Notes: generated by a model not told the origin, from the sequence alone. A DNA stretch of 64,000 bases from Treponema sp. (GCA_024698325.1 JAILRG010000103.1:1-64000); one strand, 5' to 3'. Shown: positions 42,750 to 51,331, counted from the stretch's first letter. Made by a program: numbers and translations.

Positions 42750-44024
42750 ATGGCTAAGAAAACACCCATGACACTGTTGTGCGGGTATCTCGGCGCGGGA
42801 AAGACCACGCTTTTGAATCAGGTTCTGAACAATCAGAAGGGCTATAAAGTCGCCGTTATTGTAAACGACATCGGCGAAGTAAACGTGGACGAAAAGCTGA
42901 TTGCAAACGGCGCTAAAATCACCGATACATCAAGCATCGTGCCGCTGACAAACGGCTGTATCTGCTGTACGCTCAAAACCCAGCTTGCGCAGAACATCGA
43001 AAATCTGATTAAGACCGGAAAATACGACTACATCATGATTGAGGCTAGCGGCGTGTGTGAGCCGATGCCGATTGCGCAGGAGCTTGAGACAATCAAAAAT
43101 GGCGTTCTCGACAACGTCGTTGGCGTTGTTGACGCAGCCCGTCTGGTTGACGAGTTTGCCGGCGGCGACAAACTGCTTGCGAAGGAAAAAATCGGCGAGG
43201 AAGACATCGAAAGCCTGCTCGTCCAGCAGATTGAGTTCTGCTCTACGCTTGTCATTAACAAGAAAGACCTTGTTACCGAAGATCAGTTCAAGAAAGTGCG
43301 CAAGGTAATCGATGCGCTGCACCCCGGCGTACATATCATCGAAACAGATCACGGTAATGTTGACGTTGCAGAAGTGCTTGCAACCGGAAGCTTTGACTTT
43401 GAGAAAGTGTACGCAAGCGCAGGCTGGTGCAAGAAGCTCGAAGAGGGCGAAATCGACGACGATGACGACGATGAGCATGATGAGCACCATCACCACGAGC
43501 ACGAGCACAATCCCGCACACGGCGAGGAAGGTCACGAGTGCGAGCATCATGCAGAGCATGATGAACATTGCGAGCATCATCATGACGACGATGACGAGCA
43601 TGAGCACGGACATCACCACCACCATCACGAGCACCGCCACGAAGGCGAAAGCGAGGATGAGTACGGCATCGGTACTTTCGTCTACTACCGCAGAAAGCCG
43701 TTTGACCGCATAAAGCTTGATGAGTATGCAAACAAGTGGCCGCGCAACATCATTCGCTGCAAGGGTCTGCTCTGGTTCAGCGATGAGGAAGAGATGGCGT
43801 ATGTGTTCGAGACGAGTGGCCGCCAGATTCAGGCTGGTTACTCAGGTCAGTGGGTGGCTGCAGCTCCTGCTGGCGAACAGAAAAAGATTCTTGCCGCTAA
43901 CCCGCAGATTGCTGCCGAATGGGATGAAAAAGTCGGCGACCGCATGGTTAAACTCTGCATTATCGGTCAGAATCTGGACAAGGCAAAAATCAGCGCAGAG
44001 CTGGATGCCTGCCTTGCAAAATAA
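42750..44024 (+). CDS. CobW/ZNG-type GTPase with a long His/Asp-rich arm
   Basis: A 424-residue G3E GTPase: Walker A GYLGAGKTT (12-20), the metal site GCICCTL (69-75), the Glu motif MIEASGVCEP, NKKDL for guanine, and a CobW C-terminal domain from about residue 303. Between the domains, residues 236-298 consist almost entirely of His, Asp and Glu with a few Cys, a strong Zn/Ni/Co-binding segment. Such proteins hand metal to client enzymes when it is scarce. The frame opens at 42714, but GAGGT before 42750 supports the shorter start. Zinc is favoured because a zinc-type ABC operon lies close by. Confidence 0.9.
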   Translation: MAKKTPMTLLCGYLGAGKTTLLNQVLNNQKGYKVAVIVNDIGEVNVDEKLIANGAKITDTSSIVPLTNGCICCTLKTQLAQNIENLIKTGKYDYIMIEASGVCEPMPIAQELETIKNGVLDNVVGVVDAARLVDEFAGGDKLLAKEKIGEEDIESLLVQQIEFCSTLVINKKDLVTEDQFKKVRKVIDALHPGVHIIETDHGNVDVAEVLATGSFDFEKVYASAGWCKKLEEGEIDDDDDDEHDEHHHHEHEHNPAHGEEGHECEHHAEHDEHCEHHHDDDDEHEHGHHHHHHEHRHEGESEDEYGIGTFVYYRRKPFDRIKLDEYANKWPRNIIRCKGLLWFSDEEEMAYVFETSGRQIQAGYSGQWVAAAPAGEQKKILAANPQIAAEWDEKVGDRMVKLCIIGQNLDKAKISAELDACLAK

Positions 44025-44042
44025 ACGGTAATCGAAACAAAG

Positions 44043-44071
44043 AGAGCGGCCTTAAAAAGCCGCTCTTTTTT
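44043..44071 (+). terminator. Terminator after the CobW gene
   Basis: GAGCGGC pairs with GCCGCTC around CTTAAAAA, followed by a T-run that runs into the stop codon of the opposite-strand gene. Confidence 0.9.
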
Positions 44072-45717
44072 TAGCAGAGTTTTACCGCGTCCTCAAACGA
44101 AAGCGGTTTCCCCCAGACAAATCCCTGCACAAAGTCGCATTTATGTTCCTTAAGCACGCCTATCTGGTGCTCATTTTCTACGCCTTCGGAGATAACTTCG
44201 CAGTTCATGATGTGGCCCATGTAGATGACTGAATCCACCAGGTCGCGGATGTTCTGGTTGCTTTCGATGTCGTCAATAAGACTCTTGTCTATTTTAAGCA
44301 GGTTTATCGGAAGCTTCATCAGCTGCGCGATTGATGTGTAGCCGGTTCCAAAGTCATCAAGCGCAACTTTTACGCCGACGTTTCGGAGATTCAGAATGTT
44401 TGCGATTGTAATCTCCATTGAATCAGCAAGCGAGTATTCGGTGATTTCAATTTCCAGGCGGTTTGCCGGAAAGCCCGTGTTTTTAAGCATGGTTGTGACT
44501 CTTTCGGCAAAGTCTGCCGAGCCGATGTTTTTTGCGGAGACGTTAATCGAAATCATAAACGTGCCGGGCTTTTCTTCTATCACCGGCTTAAATTCCGTCA
44601 TCGCCCGCTGCAGGACATAATCATCGATTTTCAAAATCAAATTTGATTTTTCGGCTGCAGGAATAAACGCTGCCGGGCTTATGACCGTGCCGTCGCTCCT
44701 CCTGCACCTGATGAGCGTCTCAAACCCCCGGAGCTTGTGGTCGGAAAGCGTATACTGCGGCTGGTAGACGAGGTAGAACCAGTTGTGTTCCAGCGCTTCC
44801 CGTATCAGGTTTTCGGCCTCGCGCTGCTGTGCCTCTGAATTCTCCAGATCGCTGGAAAAAAAGCAGAGTTTTTTCTGCTCTGTTTTCTTTGCGGCATTGA
44901 GTGCTGTGTCGGCCTTTGTGATGAGCGAAGTCCCGTCTGTCGCATCCTGAGGAAATGCCGCTACTCCTGCCGCCATGAAAACTGTCGCTCCGGGCGCCGT
45001 TGCTGTCAGCTCGCCTTTTTTTAGCGGCAGCGTAAAGTGTTCCGGTTTAATCAGCTCTTCGATAATTGAACGGGCAGTGCGTTCGTCCTCAAAAAACAGC
45101 ATGAAGGTGGCGCCTGTAATCTTAAAAATACGCTCTCGTTTCCCTGCCGAGCGGATTAAGCGTTCGGCGGTTTTCTGGAGGATATAGTCCCCCATCTGTA
45201 TGCCGTAAGTGTCATTTATGTGCTTAAACCCTTCGATTTCAAGGCTGGCCAGAAAAAACGGCTTTCCTTGCAAAATCTTATTGTCGAGGTCTTCGCTAAA
45301 TTTCCGGCGGTTGTACAGTCCGGTGATGAAATCTGTCTGACTGCTGACGGCAGCCCGCTTGTAAAACTTGTAGACGATAAACAGCGTAAGAACCGAAATG
45401 AGGGAACTGAGTATGGCTGGAAGCGGGGCAAGCGAGCGTTTGCAGAGGATGTCAATCAAACTGCTCGTCAGATTCAGGCTGATGATGATAAGCGCAATGA
45501 CTAAACCGATGCTGTAGTCTATAAACAGCATGACGGTGCAGAAAAGGGAGCGCAGGCCGGTAAGCACCCCCTGGATTGAGCTGAGTGGAATGGAGAAAGA
45601 GCCGAGAGACAGTACGTGTTCGCTTGATTCTGCAATCTGATGGACGAATACGCTGCAGACAAAGTTTGCCAGAATACAGAGCAGCAGCAGCCATGTCTTT
45701 CGTACGCTAGATTTCAC
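44071..45717 (-). CDS. Membrane c-di-GMP phosphodiesterase with degenerate GGDEF (GGDEF-EAL)
   Basis: 548 residues: about four to five hydrophobic segments in 1-120, a GGDEF-type domain (about 130-285) whose active loop reads ITGATFMLFFEDE, so it cannot be a cyclase, and an EAL domain (about 300-545). EAL landmarks are FETLIRCRRSDG (ETL instead of EAL), ISINVSAKNIG, LEIEITE, VALDDFGTGYTS, LLKIDKSLID and ISEGVENEHQ, so the metal and catalytic residues look intact. It probably hydrolyses c-di-GMP. The start is GTG at 45717, with AAGGAGA upstream; the nearby ATG is out of frame. Confidence 0.88.
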   Translation of the reverse strand: MKSSVRKTWLLLLCILANFVCSVFVHQIAESSEHVLSLGSFSIPLSSIQGVLTGLRSLFCTVMLFIDYSIGLVIALIIISLNLTSSLIDILCKRSLAPLPAILSSLISVLTLFIVYKFYKRAAVSSQTDFITGLYNRRKFSEDLDNKILQGKPFFLASLEIEGFKHINDTYGIQMGDYILQKTAERLIRSAGKRERIFKITGATFMLFFEDERTARSIIEELIKPEHFTLPLKKGELTATAPGATVFMAAGVAAFPQDATDGTSLITKADTALNAAKKTEQKKLCFFSSDLENSEAQQREAENLIREALEHNWFYLVYQPQYTLSDHKLRGFETLIRCRRSDGTVISPAAFIPAAEKSNLILKIDDYVLQRAMTEFKPVIEEKPGTFMISINVSAKNIGSADFAERVTTMLKNTGFPANRLEIEITEYSLADSMEITIANILNLRNVGVKVALDDFGTGYTSIAQLMKLPINLLKIDKSLIDDIESNQNIRDLVDSVIYMGHIMNCEVISEGVENEHQIGVLKEHKCDFVQGFVWGKPLSFEDAVKLC

Positions 45718-45800
45718 TATGCATTTTCTCCTTAATAAAAGGTAAAGGAATTATAGCGGACAAGACCACAAAAAACAAATAAAAAAATTAAAAAAATAAC

Positions 45801-45828
45801 TTGCATTATTGGCAGCCTGTGGTATCAT
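45801..45828 (+). promoter_or_regulatory. Promoter of the candidate non-coding RNA
   Basis: TTGCAT (45801-45806) and TATCAT (45823-45828) with 16-bp spacing predict a start near 45835. Confidence 0.65.
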
Positions 45829-45834
45829 AAAAAC

Positions 45835-46036
45835 GTAGTCAGGAGCGAGATGAGGACGCAAACCGGCTGCACGAACAGGAGGCGTTATGCAATTTCCGAC
45901 AAAAAGAGCCGACCTTTTTAAGGTCTTGTAACTGACAAAATCCACCTGCGGTAATGCAGGGCTACATACAATGCCATTCAACTGCGGTTGAATCGAGGCA
46001 ACCTATAAACCGCCAGAAGCTGGCGGTTTTCTTTTT
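45835..46036 (+). ncRNA. Candidate structured RNA of about 200 nt, family unknown
   Basis: The 396-bp gap between two divergent genes holds a promoter and a strong intrinsic terminator (AACCGCCAG..CTGGCGGTT then TTTTC, ending near 46036), but no start-to-stop frame of note. Between them are perfect hairpins GACCTT/AAGGTC, CCTGC/GCAGG and ATTCAAC/GTTGAAT, and a possible closing pair GTAGTC with GGCTAC. Length and layout would suit 6S RNA or a terminating leader (riboswitch) for the MATE gene at 46114. I could not match a known consensus. Confidence 0.5.
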
Positions 46037-46113
46037 GCTCCGGTGGCTCGAGGGGGGGCATTCCTGTTGTATAAAACAGATTCCTCCCGTATACTGCGCG
46101 GCGGAGTAAATGG

Positions 46114-47496
46114 ATGATTCACATTTTTGGAAATACGGTACCTTCTTGCCGCAGTGAGACGGCGAATTTTTTTAAGTCGCTGTTTAAAATCGTCACCCCC
46201 ATAGCGCTGCAAAACCTTATTTCGGCAGCGGTTCATTCCGCAGATGTCATTATGCTCGGATATGTAGGTCAGACGGCGCTGGCGGCGGCATCGCTTGCCG
46301 GTCAGGTGCAGTTTGTGCTGCTGCTTTTTTTTGTCGGAATGTCCAGCGGCCTTATCATGCTTACCGCGCAGTATTGGGGTAAAAAGGATGCGGTCTCTAT
46401 CGAGACGCTGACCGGCATTGCTTTTAAGCTTTCCTGTTCTGCCGGGCTTATCTTTTCGCTGGCAGCTTTTTTTATGCCACATCGGCTGATGCAGATTTTT
46501 ACCGGCGACAGCGCCATGATTGCAGAGGGGGCAAAATACCTTAAGCTCGTGGCTCCTTCCTATTTCTGTATGTCGGTGTCGCAGGTCTTTCAGGCGGTAT
46601 TCAAGAGCATCGAGCGCGTAAAAACGGTCACGGTGCTTACAATCAGCGCTTTGCTTCTGAACATCGCTCTGAATGCCGCTTTTATTTTTGGCTGGGGCAT
46701 ATTCCCTGCGCTTGCAATTCGCGGTGTCGCTCTGGCTACAACCATAGCCCGCATTATCGAAATGTGTGCCTGTATCTGGGTTGCCTCCCGCTTGAAGGAG
46801 CTGCATCTGGGGCTTTCCATTTTGCTCAGAAAAAACAAGCTGCTCTTAAAGGATTTCTTCCATTTTGCACTTCCGGCGCTGGGAAACGAGTTTGTCTGGG
46901 GCGCCGCCTTTGCGATGTACTCTGTCATTCTCGGGCATCTTGGCGAGGATATTGTTGCGGCAAATTCTGTTGCGGGCGTGGTCCGTAACCTTGCTTCCGT
47001 GCTGTGCTTTGGCATGGCGTATGGCGGTGCCATTCTTTTAGGAAAAGAAATGGGGGGCGGAAATCTTGAGAAAGCAAAGCGTGATGCCGGACTTTTGTGG
47101 CGCATTACGGTACTTGCAGGGCTTGCCGGTGGCATTATCATTGCGCTGTCATTTCCGGCCGTGCAGCGGATTGCCCGGCTGAATGCGGCGTCGCTTTCGA
47201 TGCTGCGCTGGCTGCTTTTTGTAAACGGTGCAAGCGTTTTTGGCGCTTCTGTAAATACGGTGCTTATCTGCGGTATTTTCCGTGCTGGAGGGGATGCCCG
47301 TACGGGCTTTATCATTGACAGTATCTGTATGTGGCTGGTATCTGTTCCGCTGGGGCTTATCTGTGCATTTGTGCTGCACCTGCCGCCGGTTCTTGTCTAC
47401 TTGATTCTGTATTTAGATGAGTTTGAAAAGATGCCCTTCATCATAAGCCATTACCGCAGCGGCAAATGGCTTATGAATATCACGAGAGAGTTTTAA
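46114..47496 (+). CDS. MATE-family exporter
   Basis: 460 residues, twelve helices. KIVTPIALQNLISAAVHSAD and GYVGQTALAAASLAGQVQFV at the start, and the second-half start PALGNEFVWGAAFAMYSVIL, place it in the MATE family, in a different branch from the proteins at 7853 and 54521. GGAG is seven bases before the ATG. The candidate RNA with an intrinsic terminator lies about 80 bp upstream and may control it. It ends four bases from the convergent small gene. Confidence 0.88.
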   Translation: MIHIFGNTVPSCRSETANFFKSLFKIVTPIALQNLISAAVHSADVIMLGYVGQTALAAASLAGQVQFVLLLFFVGMSSGLIMLTAQYWGKKDAVSIETLTGIAFKLSCSAGLIFSLAAFFMPHRLMQIFTGDSAMIAEGAKYLKLVAPSYFCMSVSQVFQAVFKSIERVKTVTVLTISALLLNIALNAAFIFGWGIFPALAIRGVALATTIARIIEMCACIWVASRLKELHLGLSILLRKNKLLLKDFFHFALPALGNEFVWGAAFAMYSVILGHLGEDIVAANSVAGVVRNLASVLCFGMAYGGAILLGKEMGGGNLEKAKRDAGLLWRITVLAGLAGGIIIALSFPAVQRIARLNAASLSMLRWLLFVNGASVFGASVNTVLICGIFRAGGDARTGFIIDSICMWLVSVPLGLICAFVLHLPPVLVYLILYLDEFEKMPFIISHYRSGKWLMNITREF

Positions 47497-47500
47497 AGGG

Positions 47501-47806
47501 CTATCTTCTGTGGATGTTTGCAACTTCGTCGAAGAATCTGCCGCCGCGTTTTGCTGAGGCAGAGGTTCGGCGAACGCTGAGCACTTTTGATTCAAACTCA
47601 CCCGTTTTTTTCATTGAAGCAACAAGGCTTTTTCCGGCAGAAGAAAGCCGGTTGTATTTCATCTGATACTGGTACGAATGAGTGACGCTGTAGTTAAAAA
47701 TGGTGCTGGAAAGCGTCAGAAACAAAACTGCCGCAGCTGCGACCATCACAAGTGAAAAGTGTTTCACTTTATTCACAAGCAGAGCTTCTTCCTGTTCCTT
47801 TGTCAT
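47501..47806 (-). CDS. Small single-helix membrane protein, paralogue A
   Basis: 101 residues: a short charged N-terminus, one helix (about 19-40, FSLVMVAAAAVLFLTLSSTI), then an extracytoplasmic basic domain with LSSAGKSLVASMKKTGEFES and GGRFFDEVANIHRR. It is clearly related to the divergently oriented gene at 47990 (shared LSS..KS.V.SMKKTGE..SKV and GRF.DEV..IH). Function unknown. The frame opens at 47836, but AAGGAGG before 47806 sets the start. Confidence 0.75.
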   Translation of the reverse strand: MTKEQEEALLVNKVKHFSLVMVAAAAVLFLTLSSTIFNYSVTHSYQYQMKYNRLSSAGKSLVASMKKTGEFESKVLSVRRTSASAKRGGRFFDEVANIHRR

Positions 47807-47989
47807 CGTTTTCCTCCTTAAACTTTGTGTAATCATGCCGTTACAGGCATCCTGTTTTTAGTATCGGAAGTTTCACTTTATTTGTTACAGTTATTTTCCT
47901 TAAGCAAAACTTGCAAATATCACATACCGGTGCGATAATATGTCTGAGGGGGGCAGACTTGATGTAATTTTGACTGAGGAGGTACCGAT

Positions 47990-48301
47990 ATGGCAAAGAT
48001 GAGTAGAGAAGAGAAACTTGTACAGACGGTGAAGAAGATTGTCATCGGCTTAGTGGTGCTTGCAGTTCTGGTGTTTTTGACAATGTCCGCACGCATCTTT
48101 AATGTGAGTGTCTCAAATTCCGACCGGTATCAGAGTAATTACAACAAGCTTTCATCGTCAGAAAAGAGCATGGTAAAATCCATGAAGAAGACTGGCGAGG
48201 TTCAGTCAAAAGTAATGGGAAGCCGGCGAAGTACCGGTGGTAATGGCAGGTTCCTTGATGAAGTCGAGAAGATTCACAGCAAGGATAAAAAGAACAAATA
48301 G
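47990..48301 (+). CDS. Small single-helix membrane protein, paralogue B
   Basis: 103 residues with one helix (about 17-37, VIGLVVLAVLVFLTMSARI) and the same outer domain as the gene at 47501: YNKLSSSEKSMVKSMKKTGE, then SKVMGSRRSTGG, then GRFLDEVEKIH and a lysine tail. GAGGAGGT lies before the ATG, and GATAAT near 47934 may be its -10. The two paralogues are transcribed away from a common 180-bp intergenic region. Function unknown. Its 3' end leads into a hairpin array. Confidence 0.78.
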   Translation: MAKMSREEKLVQTVKKIVIGLVVLAVLVFLTMSARIFNVSVSNSDRYQSNYNKLSSSEKSMVKSMKKTGEVQSKVMGSRRSTGGNGRFLDEVEKIHSKDKKNK

Positions 48302-48457
48302 CAGATTGCAATGCACGGACAGAAGCATAGCTTGTGTCAAAACAAAAACCGGCACGGAGGCCGGTGCACGGCGCCACGGATGGCGCTTACAAAAAAGCAC
48401 GGACAGAAGCACAGCTTCTGTCGACAAAAAAAACGCCACGGATGGCGTTTTTTTTGT
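48302..48457 (+). ncRNA. Hairpin array with five ACGGA motifs (candidate CsrA-binding RNA or 3' UTR)
   Basis: Directly after the paralogue B stop come ACCGGC-ACGGAG-GCCGGT (48348-48365), GCGCC-ACGGAT-GGCGC (48371-48386), GACAGAAGC-ACA-GCTTCTGTC (48402-48422) and ACGCC-ACGGAT-GGCGT (48434-48449, with flanking A- and T-runs making it a bidirectional terminator). GCACGGACAGAAGC occurs at about 48313 and 48397. ACGGA thus occurs five times, three of them in a perfect hexaloop. A-N-GGA in a loop is the binding site of CsrA. Repeated terminator duplication is the alternative reading. Confidence 0.45.
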
Positions 48458-48458
48458 C

Positions 48459-49688
48459 CTAGTCCATATAGTACGTTTTGATTGGCGGGAAGCCGTTAAA
48501 CGCTACGCTTGCGTAGGTTGACGTATAGGCTCCCGTCGAAAGCCAGTAGAGCCTGTCGCCGGCTTTTAGCGAGAGCGGCAGCTTGTACTTAAAGTCTTCG
48601 TACATAATGTCGGCGCTGTCGCAGGTGGGGCCAGCCAGAATCACTTCGCCTTCTTTTGCGCCCGGCTCGTCCTTGCTCGAAATAACCGGGTATTTGATGG
48701 ACTCGTCCATCGTCTCTACAAGCCCGTTGAATTTACCGGAATCCTGATAGACCCAGCGCTGCAGGGCAGTATTGTTCTTGCGGCTTACAAGCACGACTTC
48801 GCTCGTTAAGATGCCGCAGTCACCGACTAACGAGCGGCCCGGTTCAAGAATGATGTGCGGAATTTCGTCACCGAAGTCATCATGCAGATACCGGGTAATT
48901 TCAGACGCATAGGTTTCAAGCTCGTTTGCCGCCTGAATGTAGTGTGCGGGAAATCCGCCGCCCATGTTAATCATGGTAAGGCGAATGTCTTCCTCTTCCT
49001 CGAGTGAGGAGAACAGGTATTTTGTTTTTGCAATTGCGTCATTCCAGGCGCCTATGTCACGCTGCTGGCTTCCTACATGAAAGCTGATGCCGTACGGGGT
49101 AAGTCCCAGATCCCGGGCGAGCACAATCAAATCGTATGCCATATCCGGATGGCAGCCGAACTTGCGGCTTAACGGCCAGTCTGCGCTTACGCTGTTGTCA
49201 ATAAGCACGCGCACGTATACGCGGCTTCCCGGTGCCTGTTCAGCAATGTTCTTCAAATCATCCTTGCTGTCAGTGGCAAACATGCGCACGCCCTTATCGT
49301 AAAAATACTTAATGTCGCGGGCTTTTTTAATCGTGTTGCCGTACGAGATGCGGTCGGGATGCACATTCAGTGCAAGGACTGCGTCAAGCTCATAGCGGGA
49401 CGCAATGTCAAAGCATGAGCCAAGCTCGGCAAGCATGGAAACGACCGGACTTCCGGGGTTCGACTTGACGGCATAATAAATCTGCGCATACGGAAAAGAA
49501 TCCCGCAGCTTGATGTAATTTCGTTTAATCTGGTGAAGATTTATAACGACATTGGGTGTTTCCAAATCCTTTGAAAACTCCAGAAAGCGATTCCACTCGG
49601 AATCAGAAATAAAGTCAGCACGATTGAACAAACCGGTACCACCTTTATGAAGGGAATGATAGAAATCCGCAAAGGGATAGGAACGCAT
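48459..49688 (-). CDS. Ornithine/lysine decarboxylase, alanine-racemase fold
   Basis: A 409-residue PLP-dependent decarboxylase of the eukaryotic-ODC/DapDC fold that makes putrescine (or cadaverine). PLP binds Lys75 in YYAVKSNPGS; SFHVGSQQRDIGAWNDAIAK, INMGGGFPAHY and LEPGRSLVGDCGI line the cofactor site; AGPTCDSADIMYED carries the catalytic Cys across the dimer interface. DapDC would usually be somewhat different in the GPTC region, so ornithine is preferred. No arginine or lysine biosynthesis genes are adjacent. No clear ribosome site precedes the ATG. Confidence 0.87.
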   Translation of the reverse strand: MRSYPFADFYHSLHKGGTGLFNRADFISDSEWNRFLEFSKDLETPNVVINLHQIKRNYIKLRDSFPYAQIYYAVKSNPGSPVVSMLAELGSCFDIASRYELDAVLALNVHPDRISYGNTIKKARDIKYFYDKGVRMFATDSKDDLKNIAEQAPGSRVYVRVLIDNSVSADWPLSRKFGCHPDMAYDLIVLARDLGLTPYGISFHVGSQQRDIGAWNDAIAKTKYLFSSLEEEEDIRLTMINMGGGFPAHYIQAANELETYASEITRYLHDDFGDEIPHIILEPGRSLVGDCGILTSEVVLVSRKNNTALQRWVYQDSGKFNGLVETMDESIKYPVISSKDEPGAKEGEVILAGPTCDSADIMYEDFKYKLPLSLKAGDRLYWLSTGAYTSTYASVAFNGFPPIKTYYMD

Positions 49689-49780
49689 AATATAAAAAAA
49701 TGCTCTATGGGGCTAGTGTTTTTTCAAAAATAATTTGTTTTTTTTGCGCTAGGCATGGGGCTTGCGCGTGTTTTTCGGCA

Positions 49781-49809
49781 TTGCATTTTTCCCTTAGAAC
49801 CGCAATAAT
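49781..49809 (+). promoter_or_regulatory. purB promoter, leaderless
   Basis: TTGCAT (49781-49786) and AATAAT (49804-49809) with 17-bp spacing; six bases later comes the purB ATG. Confidence 0.5.
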
Positions 49810-49815
49810 ACGCCC

Positions 49816-51237
49816 ATGGAAACACGCAATATTTTTGAGAATTTGTCTTGTATCGACCACCGCTATTCACTTTCTGAGGCGGCTGTTTTTGAGGGGCTTT
49901 CACGCCACATTTCCGAACAGGCTTCCGTCCGCTCCTGTGCTAAGTGCGAAGCCGCTCTGGTAAAGGCTCACCTGGCTATCCGTGGCAAGCTGACTGACGA
50001 GCTTGCAAAAACACTGGATGAAGTTGCTGCAAACATAGACCCGGAAGAAGTCTACAAGGAAGAAGAGAAGACTCAGCATAACATTCGTGCGCTGGTAAAT
50101 GTGATGAAGACAAAAGTCCCGGCAGAAGTTGCGCCGCTGGTACATCTGGGTGCTACCAGCGTGGATATCCTTGATACAGCGCTTTCTATGCGTATGCGTG
50201 ATGCGGTGCAGCAGGTTGTGCTTCCTGAACTGAAAGAGCTTGAAAAGGCGCTGTGTACGATTGCAGAGCGCGAATGTGAAACACCCCAGGTTGGCCGCAC
50301 TCACGGTCAGCATGCTGTTCCGATTACATTCGGCTGGACTATTGCAGAATTCGTAAGCCGTCTGGGTAAATCAATCCTCCGCATTGAAGAATTAAGCAAC
50401 CAGCTTAAGGGTAAGCTTGCCGGTCCGGTTGGCGCATACAACGGTCCGAGCATGATTGTTTCCGACCCGGAAGACCTCGAAAAACGCTACCTTTCATACC
50501 TGGGACTTGAACCGAGCGAATACTCAAATCAGCTGGTTGAGCCTGAGTATCTTTTGCGTATGCTGCTTGAATGCAATGTGGCGTTCGGCATTATCGCAAA
50601 CCTTGCGGATGACCTCCGCAACCTGCAGAGAAGCGAAATCGGCGAAGTGTTCGAGTATTTCAGCGCAACACAGGTCGGTTCTTCTACAATGCCTCAGAAG
50701 CGCAATCCATGGAACAGCGAGCATGTAAAATCACTGTGGAAGGCAATGGCTCCGCGTGTAATGACATTCTACATGGATCAGATTTCAGAACATCAGCGCG
50801 ATCTTACAAACAGTGCAAGCCAGCGCTTTATCAGCGACTACATTACCGGCTTTACGATGGCCGTCGCCCGTATGAAGAAGGTCGTTAGCGGACTTCAGGC
50901 TGATAAAGAATCTATGGCCCGCACGCTTGCTGCTGCCGGCGGTAAGGTAAAAGGTGGCGTGCTTGCAGAACCGGCATACATCCTGCTTGGAGAAGCCGGA
51001 GTAAATGACGGACACGAAGTCATCAGAAAGATTACGCTTGAAGCAGAGCAGACCGGAAAGACGTTCTTTGAAGTGCTTAAGACTCATACCGAGGCATTCG
51101 CAAAGATTACGGCTCAGCTTGAAAAGCTTGGCGTAAAAGACGCTGCAACATTCTTCGAAAATCCGGCCCGTTACCGCGGTCTGGCTGCAGAAAAGAGTAA
51201 GCGCCTGGCACAGAAATACGCCGCTTTAATGCAGTAA
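49816..51237 (+). CDS. purB: Adenylosuccinate lyase
   Basis: 473 residues of the fumarase/aspartase superfamily. The three conserved regions are HLGATSVDILDTALSMRMRD, VGRTHGQHAVPITFGWTIAE and the signature SSTMPQKRNPWNSEHVKSLW. It splits SAICAR and adenylosuccinate in purine synthesis. The order and length suit the PurB group. There is no ribosome site; an AATAAT box six bases upstream implies a leaderless message. Confidence 0.93.
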   Translation: METRNIFENLSCIDHRYSLSEAAVFEGLSRHISEQASVRSCAKCEAALVKAHLAIRGKLTDELAKTLDEVAANIDPEEVYKEEEKTQHNIRALVNVMKTKVPAEVAPLVHLGATSVDILDTALSMRMRDAVQQVVLPELKELEKALCTIAERECETPQVGRTHGQHAVPITFGWTIAEFVSRLGKSILRIEELSNQLKGKLAGPVGAYNGPSMIVSDPEDLEKRYLSYLGLEPSEYSNQLVEPEYLLRMLLECNVAFGIIANLADDLRNLQRSEIGEVFEYFSATQVGSSTMPQKRNPWNSEHVKSLWKAMAPRVMTFYMDQISEHQRDLTNSASQRFISDYITGFTMAVARMKKVVSGLQADKESMARTLAAAGGKVKGGVLAEPAYILLGEAGVNDGHEVIRKITLEAEQTGKTFFEVLKTHTEAFAKITAQLEKLGVKDAATFFENPARYRGLAAEKSKRLAQKYAALMQ

Positions 51238-51248
51238 GAAACAATCTG

Positions 51249-51331
51249 TCTGGACGAAATTTGCTTTGTACGTGATTGCAGCGTTCGTCCAGAACCAGCA
51301 TACGAGCGCCGGCTGCTGCCGGCGTTTTTTT
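51249..51331 (+). terminator. Inverted repeat and terminator downstream of purB
   Basis: TCTGGACGAA (51249-51258) and TTCGTCCAGA (51284-51293) form a perfect ten-base stem, then CGCCGGC-TGCT-GCCGGCG (51307-51324) with seven T provides the terminator. The first hairpin has no T-run and may stabilise the 3' end. Confidence 0.85.

Noticed and set aside
42930-43640. 236-residue minus-strand frame opposite the CobW gene
   Set aside because: It arises from reversed His/Asp codons (Met/Val-rich product); no ribosome site, and the plus-strand gene is clear.
43455-43643. CRISPR-like repetition in the CobW gene
   Set aside because: It is a codon-level His/Asp repeat inside an open frame without regular spacers; no CRISPR array is seen anywhere in the window.
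46003-46806. 267-residue minus-strand frame overlapping the MATE gene
   Set aside because: Antisense of a conserved exporter; low-complexity basic product.
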